A stretch of 64,000 nt of DNA from Anaerolineales bacterium (GTDB taxonomy: Bacteria; Chloroflexota; Anaerolineae; Anaerolineales; Villigracilaceae), in contig CP129480.1 in NCBI GenBank assembly GCA_030583885.1, positions 496,001 through 560,000 of the forward strand. The letters run 5' to 3'. The notes beneath the pieces are model-generated. The model was not told the origin of the DNA. It saw nothing but the letters and a program-made list of their open reading frames with translations, and searched no databases. Numbering within the stretch: the first letter of the stretch is position 1; every line of letters starts with the position of its first letter. Below are positions 59,911-64,000 of this stretch, piece after piece. Both the position numbers and the translations under genes were made by a program.

Positions 59911-60920
59911 TTCACCGCCTCCTTCCTGTCCTCATGCTTGGTCCAGCGACGCGGCATGGGCAGACCTTCATCCTTCTTCCTCGGCGCGGCTGGCTCCTGG
60001 GTGACAGGCACCTCCACTCCGATGTTCGCCAGCGCGTTGCGTGAATTGACCATCTCCGCGCCGATGCCCAGTTCCTTCGGCTCGCGTCCGAACGCCAGCC
60101 CCATCAACTGCGTGAAGAACAGGATCGGCATATGATAGTCCGTACCGAAGTGATTGTTCATCTCGTTCTGGTAGGCATCCACGTTCATTTGGCACATCGG
60201 GCAGACCGTGACCATCATCTGCGCGCCGCGTTCGTCCGCATCCGCCACGAGTCGGCGGATGAGTTCGAAGGCAGTTTCAGGTCCGATCTGAGTCATGTGC
60301 CCGCCACAGCATTGCGTCGTGAGCGGATAATCGATCACGTCCGCGCCCAGCGCGCGCAGCAGGTCATCCAATTCAGTGGGATGCTCATGGTCAGACCAGC
60401 GATGCTGGTAATCAGGTCTCGGCAGCATGCAGCCCATGTACGGCACGACCTTGAGTCCCGTCAATGGGCGCACAACGGCATCCCGAATTTTCTCCAGACC
60501 CACGTCATAGACGAGAATGTCGATCAGGTGGCGCACATCCAGCGTGCCCGCCTTGTACTGCAGGTCGCCCGCCGCCAGCGCCTCATTGACCTTCAGGCCC
60601 AGCGCGGGACGCTCCTGCATGTAATGATCCGCCTTGGCAAGGTTGAGATAACAGGCCGAGCAGGGCGCGACCACCGTGCGCGTACCGCCCGTCCCGTTTA
60701 CGGGGTTCTTTTGCTTCGAAGCCAGTGCCAGATTCCGCGCGATCAACGAATAGGCAGGGATCAGATTGATGCCGAGATATTCCGTTGCACCGCAGCAGTT
60801 CCAATCCTCGATCTCTTCGAAGTGCAGATCGAGCGGCTCCACGATCGCATTGAGCGACTCCATGTAAGCCTTCGCACTGGATTCCATCGAACAACCCGGA
60901 TACAAAAGATATTTGTTCAT
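59907..60920 (-). CDS. hdrB: HdrB-like catalytic subunit (two CCG domains)
   Basis: 337 residues. Two cysteine-rich CCG domains bind the noncubane clusters: CSMESSAKAYM, DWNCCGATEYLG and APCSACYLNLAK in the first; CMLPRPDYQH, TTQCCGGHMTQ and VTVCPMCQMNVD in the second. In methanogens HdrB reduces the CoM-S-S-CoB disulfide; here the physiological disulfide or other acceptor is not known. Four-base overlaps with hdrA and hdrC show translational coupling. A C-terminal extension (about 290-337) with Pro/Lys-rich residues is not typical. Confidence 0.94.
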   Translation of the reverse strand: MNKYLLYPGCSMESSAKAYMESLNAIVEPLDLHFEEIEDWNCCGATEYLGINLIPAYSLIARNLALASKQKNPVNGTGGTRTVVAPCSACYLNLAKADHYMQERPALGLKVNEALAAGDLQYKAGTLDVRHLIDILVYDVGLEKIRDAVVRPLTGLKVVPYMGCMLPRPDYQHRWSDHEHPTELDDLLRALGADVIDYPLTTQCCGGHMTQIGPETAFELIRRLVADADERGAQMMVTVCPMCQMNVDAYQNEMNNHFGTDYHMPILFFTQLMGLAFGREPKELGIGAEMVNSRNALANIGVEVPVTQEPAAPRKKDEGLPMPRRWTKHEDRKEAVK

Positions 60921-61513
60921 GAGGTCATCTCCAGTTGCTTGGCGCGGTTCAATATCTTTGTCAACTGATCCATGTGCTTGATTCGTTTCGGCGTAAGCGC
61001 CATGCGCCCCTTGGTGATCATGCCCAGCCCCATCGGCATCATGCCCGGCAGGCGCAGCGGGAAGTGTTTCAGGTAGTGACGTGACGCCAGCCCCATTTCA
61101 AAACTGCGGCCATACGACTCGACCATGTCCACAAAGGTTTGTGAAAAGTCAGGTGCGGTCGAGTTGGCGTACAGCTTTGCCTTGATCGCCATGCCTTTGA
61201 GCGTGTACATCACGTCCGCAATGTGCACCTCCTGCGGACAGCGCACCACGCAGTGGTAGCACGAGACACAGATCCACTGCGTATTGCTCCGCAGGACCTC
61301 CTCGCGCATCCCCGCCCGCAGCATTGCGAACAACATGCGCGGCGTATGATCCATGTCCTTGGCGACGGGGCAGGAGCCCCCGCACGTCCCGCACTGGATG
61401 CACATCTCCAGCCGCGAAACGCCCGCCGTTTTCATGCTGACTTCATGTAATAGGGAAAGATCCTCCTCGTGGGATAATCCCGCTCGGACTCTCTCGTCTG
61501 TCATCTGGGGCAT
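60917..61513 (-). CDS. hdrC: HdrC-like iron-sulfur subunit
   Basis: The start is set at the ATG at 61513, 5 bases after GGAGG; the frame extends upstream to 61576. The 198-residue protein has two [4Fe-4S] motifs, MCIQCGTCGGSCP and CVSCYHCVVRCP, with a helical C-terminal half. HdrC carries electrons from HdrA to HdrB. It is the first gene of the long hydrogenase operon, transcribed leftward. Confidence 0.93.
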   Translation of the reverse strand: MPQMTDERVRAGLSHEEDLSLLHEVSMKTAGVSRLEMCIQCGTCGGSCPVAKDMDHTPRMLFAMLRAGMREEVLRSNTQWICVSCYHCVVRCPQEVHIADVMYTLKGMAIKAKLYANSTAPDFSQTFVDMVESYGRSFEMGLASRHYLKHFPLRLPGMMPMGLGMITKGRMALTPKRIKHMDQLTKILNRAKQLEMTS

Positions 61514-61601
61514 CATAGCCTCCGTGCCACAACCAAACCACACCAGTCGCTGCTCGGCATGACCGCGGTCATCCATTCGCAGTTAAGTCCATTCCCCCAA
61601 C

Positions 61602-61630
61602 CTTATAATAGTGAAAGCTGCCACAAGTAA
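61602..61630 (-). promoter_or_regulatory. Possible promoter of the Hdr-Mvh-Hyp operon
   Basis: On the minus strand TTACTT (61625-61630) and TATAAG (61602-61607) are 17 bases apart, about 90 bp before the hdrC ATG. The hexamers are weak matches, so this is tentative. Confidence 0.35.
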
Positions 61631-61685
61631 TAGTAACAAAGATAACGCCACAATCCTGATGAACATCCTATTAAGCAGATACAAT

Positions 61686-62846
61686 ATGCAGATGAACATC
61701 CTCCTGACCGGCGGACGAACGCCTGCCGTCCTGGCTCTCGCGCGGGCCTTCCGCCGCGCGGGACAGACCGTCTTCATGGCGGAGAGTCTGCGCGGGCATT
61801 TGAGCCAGCCGTCCAATGCGCTCCAAGCCAGTTTTGTGGTGCCAGCCCCGCGTCAAAACCACGAGGCGTTTCTCGTCGCGTTGAACCGCATCATTGCCGG
61901 CAATAGAATCGACCTGCTCATCCCCGGCGGAGAGGAGATCTTCCATATCGGGGCGGGCCGCGAGCAGCTCCCCTGCGTCATCTTTGCGGAACCGATCAAC
62001 AAACTGGATCATCTTTATAACCGCTGGCATTTTGTGATCAATGCGATCGAAAACGATCTGTATGCGCCTGAGACCATGTTGATCAACAGCCATGACAACC
62101 TGCTCCAGGCGTACGCACACTGGCGCGGGTTGATCTTTAAGCCCGTCTATTCCCGCCTCGCTTCGCGGACCATGGTCCTGCCGCCGTTAAAGAAGGCGTT
62201 ATCCACACTGAAATATGATCCGCCCTGGATCGCGCAGGAATACATCGAGGGACAGCGCTACTCCACCTATTCGGTCTGTCACAATGGCCATATCACCGCG
62301 CATGCAACCTACCCGTGCAGCGTCAGAACCCGCGAGGGCGCACCGATCCTCTTTGAACATGTGGAACACCACGCCATCTTTCGGTGGGTGAAAACCTTTG
62401 TGCAAAGGAACCGCTTCAGCGGCCAGATCTCGATTGATTTCATGGAGGCGGCGAACAGACAATTGTTTGCCCTGGAATGTCTGCCGTATGCGGCCGGCGG
62501 CGTGCATCTGCTGGCTTCACATCCGCAGTTTGTGGAGGCCTTCCTGAACCCGGTCATGAACTGCATCACGCCGCCGGGCGACCGCGCCCACATGCTTTCC
62601 GGCGGCATGTTGAGCGAGGCTCTGCCGGCCTCCCTTGCCAGTGGAGGATTCCGTCAATGGCTGAAAACCTTCCTCACCAGCGACGATGTGATCCTGGATT
62701 TCCGCGACCCCCTGCCGTTCTTATTGCAATTCAGAGGTATCCTTGCCCATAGAATTTTGGCGTGGAAGCATGGCATCACCCCGCTGGAAGCCTCCAGGCT
62801 TGATATCGAGTGGACCGGGGCGGCAGATACCCCAACCGCCGTGTAG
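61686..62846 (+). CDS. ATP-grasp domain protein
   Basis: The start is given as the ATG at 61686 (MQMNILLTGGRTP); ATGs at 61692 and 61662 are near alternatives. No ribosome-binding site; TACAAT just upstream suggests a leaderless transcript. About 386 residues: a Rossmann-like N-terminus with GGRTPAVLALARAFRRAG, a central ATP-grasp region with IFKPVYSRLASRTM (lysine) and WIAQEYIEGQRYSTY, and the metal site FSGQISIDFMEA and ALECLPYAAGGVHLL. This resembles carbamoyl-phosphate-synthase-like or PylC-type ligases. The ligated substrates cannot be identified. Confidence 0.8.
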   Translation: MQMNILLTGGRTPAVLALARAFRRAGQTVFMAESLRGHLSQPSNALQASFVVPAPRQNHEAFLVALNRIIAGNRIDLLIPGGEEIFHIGAGREQLPCVIFAEPINKLDHLYNRWHFVINAIENDLYAPETMLINSHDNLLQAYAHWRGLIFKPVYSRLASRTMVLPPLKKALSTLKYDPPWIAQEYIEGQRYSTYSVCHNGHITAHATYPCSVRTREGAPILFEHVEHHAIFRWVKTFVQRNRFSGQISIDFMEAANRQLFALECLPYAAGGVHLLASHPQFVEAFLNPVMNCITPPGDRAHMLSGGMLSEALPASLASGGFRQWLKTFLTSDDVILDFRDPLPFLLQFRGILAHRILAWKHGITPLEASRLDIEWTGAADTPTAV

Positions 62847-62878
62847 ATGTGGATCATGGGCGCGCGCGACCACCAAAC

Positions 62879-62905
62879 AAAAACACGCCCACCCGGACGT
62901 GTTTT
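62879..62905. terminator. Hairpin after the ATP-grasp gene
   Basis: AAAAACACG (62879-62887) pairs with CGTGTTTT (62898-62905) around a 10-base loop. Works as a terminator for either the ATP-grasp gene or the tRNA-Ser gene. Confidence 0.55.
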
Positions 62906-62908
62906 CAG

Positions 62909-62995
62909 CGGAGAGGGCGGGATTCGAACCCGCGACCGGTTTAACCCGGCACTCACTTAGCAGGCGAGCCCATTCAGCCACTCTGGCACCTCCCC
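62909..62995 (-). tRNA. tRNA-Ser (GCT anticodon)
   Basis: 87 nt read on the minus strand. Acceptor GGGGAGG pairs with CCTCTCC, then discriminator G. The anticodon stem CTCGC/GTGAG encloses CTGCTAA with anticodon GCT. A long variable arm (class II) and a TTCGAAT T-loop on GCGGG/CCCGC complete the fold. CCA is not encoded. It reads AGC/AGT codons. Confidence 0.95.
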
Positions 62996-63050
62996 ATGTC
63001 TCACTTGACGATAATATTGTAACCATAAATCGGGAATCGTCAATAACCAG

Positions 63051-63135
63051 CGGAGGGAGTGGGATTCGAACCCACGTTGGTGTGACCCAAACATGTTTTC
63101 AAGACATGCGCCTTCAGCCGCTCGGCCATCCCTCC
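63051..63135 (-). tRNA. tRNA-Ser (TGA anticodon)
   Basis: 85 nt on the minus strand. Acceptor GGAGGGA pairs with TCCCTCC, discriminator G. Anticodon stem CATGT/ACATG encloses CTTGAAA with anticodon TGA, a class II variable arm follows, and TTCGAAT is the T-loop on GTGGG/CCCAC. It lies 55 bp upstream of tRNA-Ser(GCT) and is probably co-transcribed with it. Confidence 0.95.
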
Positions 63136-63244
63136 ATGAGAAATCTAAATTTTCAAGCGGAGGCGATTTTACCATAACAAAATCACCTCTCAACCCAGTC
63201 TGCGGCGGCGCGGACCGCGAAATTACACACAACCTGCATCACGT

Positions 63245-63322
63245 TCATTTGCGGAAATGATCGTACAGGGCGACCGCAATGACAATGCCGACAACTGCCA
63301 GGATAATGATAATGGTTGTCAT
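63245..63322 (-). CDS. Possible 25-residue single-helix membrane microprotein
   Basis: The reading is MTTIIIILAVVGIVIAVALY followed by DHFRK and TGA. GGAG stands 7 bases before the ATG. A short polar start, one hydrophobic helix and a charged end make a plausible membrane microprotein. It lies between the tRNA-Ser genes and the toxin-antitoxin promoter. Size is at the limit of what sequence alone supports. Confidence 0.45.
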   Translation of the reverse strand: MTTIIIILAVVGIVIAVALYDHFRK

Positions 63323-63497
63323 GCCGTTTCTCCATCTGGATTATACGCCCCAAGCGCGTGCTGCGCGCGCAAGGCCCGGGCGCGAGGGTTTGATGGTGAG
63401 GGGGAGGAAGTTGAAAGATACGAATGGCTGGATGAAACAGCATATCTCCGAACACCCCAAAAGGCTACATTCTTTCAAAAGTATTACTTTTTTCCTC

Positions 63498-63526
63498 TTG
63501 ACTTACTTTTCAGGTTAAGGTAATAT
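63498..63526 (+). promoter_or_regulatory. Promoter of the antitoxin-toxin operon
   Basis: TTGACT (63498-63503) and TAATAT (63521-63526) are 17 bases apart; the antitoxin ATG follows 22 bases later with AAAGGAGC as ribosome-binding site. Confidence 0.8.
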
Positions 63527-63531
63527 ATTAC
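63520..63531. promoter_or_regulatory. Palindromic site over the antitoxin -10
   Basis: GTAATATATTAC, a perfect 12-bp palindrome covering the -10 element. AbrB/MazE-type antitoxins usually autorepress, so this is a plausible operator. Confidence 0.45.
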
Positions 63532-63548
63532 ATATAAAGGAGCTAAAA

Positions 63549-63779
63549 ATGGAAACCTACGCAACCATTAAGGGGCAGATCGTCATCCCCGCCTCCTTGC
63601 GGCGAAAATATGGGATTAAGAATGGGACGAAGATCATCGTCACAGACACCGGGGACGCAATTGTCTTGAAGCCTGTGACCGAACAGTATCTTAGAAACCT
63701 GCAGGGATCTCTCAAAGGCAGGGGAGGGTTGAAGATTCTGGTTGAAGAACGCCGCAAGGACAAGGAAAGGGAGAAATAG
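63549..63779 (+). CDS. AbrB/MazE-fold antitoxin
   Basis: 76 residues. METYATIKGQIVIPASLRRK and YGIKNGTKIIVTDTGDAIVL form a swapped-hairpin AbrB DNA-binding domain. The C-terminal tail (LKILVEERRKDKEREK) is charged and disordered-looking, the usual toxin-neutralising part. It is 2 bp upstream of a PIN-domain toxin gene, the standard VapBC-like order. Confidence 0.9.
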   Translation: METYATIKGQIVIPASLRRKYGIKNGTKIIVTDTGDAIVLKPVTEQYLRNLQGSLKGRGGLKILVEERRKDKEREK

Positions 63780-63781
63780 TC

Positions 63782-64000
63782 ATGGCGGCAAAAGTACTCG
63801 ACTCATACGCATTGATGGCTTTCTTTGAAGATGAGCAGGGGGCAGACCTTGTCAGAGGCTTGATTCATAAGGCCGTAACGGGCGACACAAATCTCATGAT
63901 GAGCGTCATCAACCTGGGGGAGGTGTGGTATTCGATTGCCCGCACGAATTCCCCCGGGATGGCAGACCAATATATTAGCGAAATCAAGGGCATGGGGATC
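63782..64000 (+). CDS. PIN-domain toxin (VapC-like), 3' end outside window
   Basis: The first 73 residues are visible. KVLDSYALMAFFEDE has the first PIN aspartate and SVINLGEVWYSIART the conserved glutamate; the remaining acidic residues would lie past the window. PIN toxins cut RNA when freed from their antitoxin. Start ATG at 63782 comes 2 bp after the antitoxin stop. Confidence 0.88.
   Translation, partial: MAAKVLDSYALMAFFEDEQGADLVRGLIHKAVTGDTNLMMSVINLGEVWYSIARTNSPGMADQYISEIKGMGI

Noticed and set aside
62909..63135. Small open frames crossing the tRNA-Ser genes
   Set aside because: Both strands are explained by two fully foldable tRNAs.
62909..64000. Genomic island attached at the tRNA-Ser genes
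   Set aside because: A toxin-antitoxin pair follows the tRNAs, but no integrase or repeated tRNA 3' end (att site) is visible.
1..64000. CRISPR array or Cas genes
   Set aside because: No regularly spaced repeats with unique spacers and no Cas-like protein were found; repeats present are palindromic and dispersed.

Overview
This window looks like a chromosomal segment of a Chloroflexota bacterium, most likely class Anaerolineae. That placement is inference from the gene content: a membrane-anchored Ser/Thr kinase with a beta-propeller sensor, secreted lamin-tail and NBR1-Ig-like proteins with Pro/Thr-rich linkers, SpoVS, a cytochrome b6-type bc complex and a phenylalanine T-box. No rRNA, CRISPR array, prophage or integrase is visible.

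Layout. 1-2644: tail of a nucleoside-kinase-like gene and the Ser/Thr kinase. 2645-10774: a leftward pyrimidine block (pyrD, pyrE, pyrF, pyrC) interleaved with a lipoprotein, a YdeI-like protein, a large lamin-tail protein and spoVS. Between spoVS and pyrC lies a 517-bp non-coding region with DnaA boxes, a DnaA-trio-like track and an AT-rich tract, a candidate replication origin. 10872-12458: isocitrate dehydrogenase with a histone-H1-like Lys/Ala tail. 12980-14250: a complete IS3-family element inserted in a palindromic repeat. 14309-20625: a b6-type bc complex facing away from succinate dehydrogenase sdhCDAB. 20714-27784: assorted enzymes, an SMR transporter and a TetR/hydrolase/ABC-exporter cluster with two matching operators. 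27996-36482: membrane proteins, two GGDEF proteins, MOSC, a frameshifted DUF4287/DUF5655-type gene, an HD hydrolase and a GT-C-like protein. 36622-40667: a Phe T-box followed by pheST. 41080-48223: two NBR1-Ig lipoproteins, kamA, an ECF sigma operon ending in a cytochrome c, and a ureohydrolase.

48257-61513 is one long leftward block: hdrC-hdrB-hdrA-mvhD-mvhG-(80-aa orf)-mvhA-protease-hypA-hypB-hypF-hypC-hypD-hypE. It encodes a soluble [NiFe] hydrogenase/heterodisulfide-reductase-type complex with its full maturation set. By analogy with methanogens it could couple H2 to ferredoxin and an unidentified disulfide-like acceptor. The window ends with an ATP-grasp protein, two tRNA-Ser genes, a possible 25-aa membrane microprotein and a toxin-antitoxin pair cut by the window edge.

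Several dispersed palindromic repeats occur between genes. Two kinds lie inside hydrogenase-operon genes, where they supply in-frame peptide segments or the stop codon. All calls are from reading the sequence; no database search was run.
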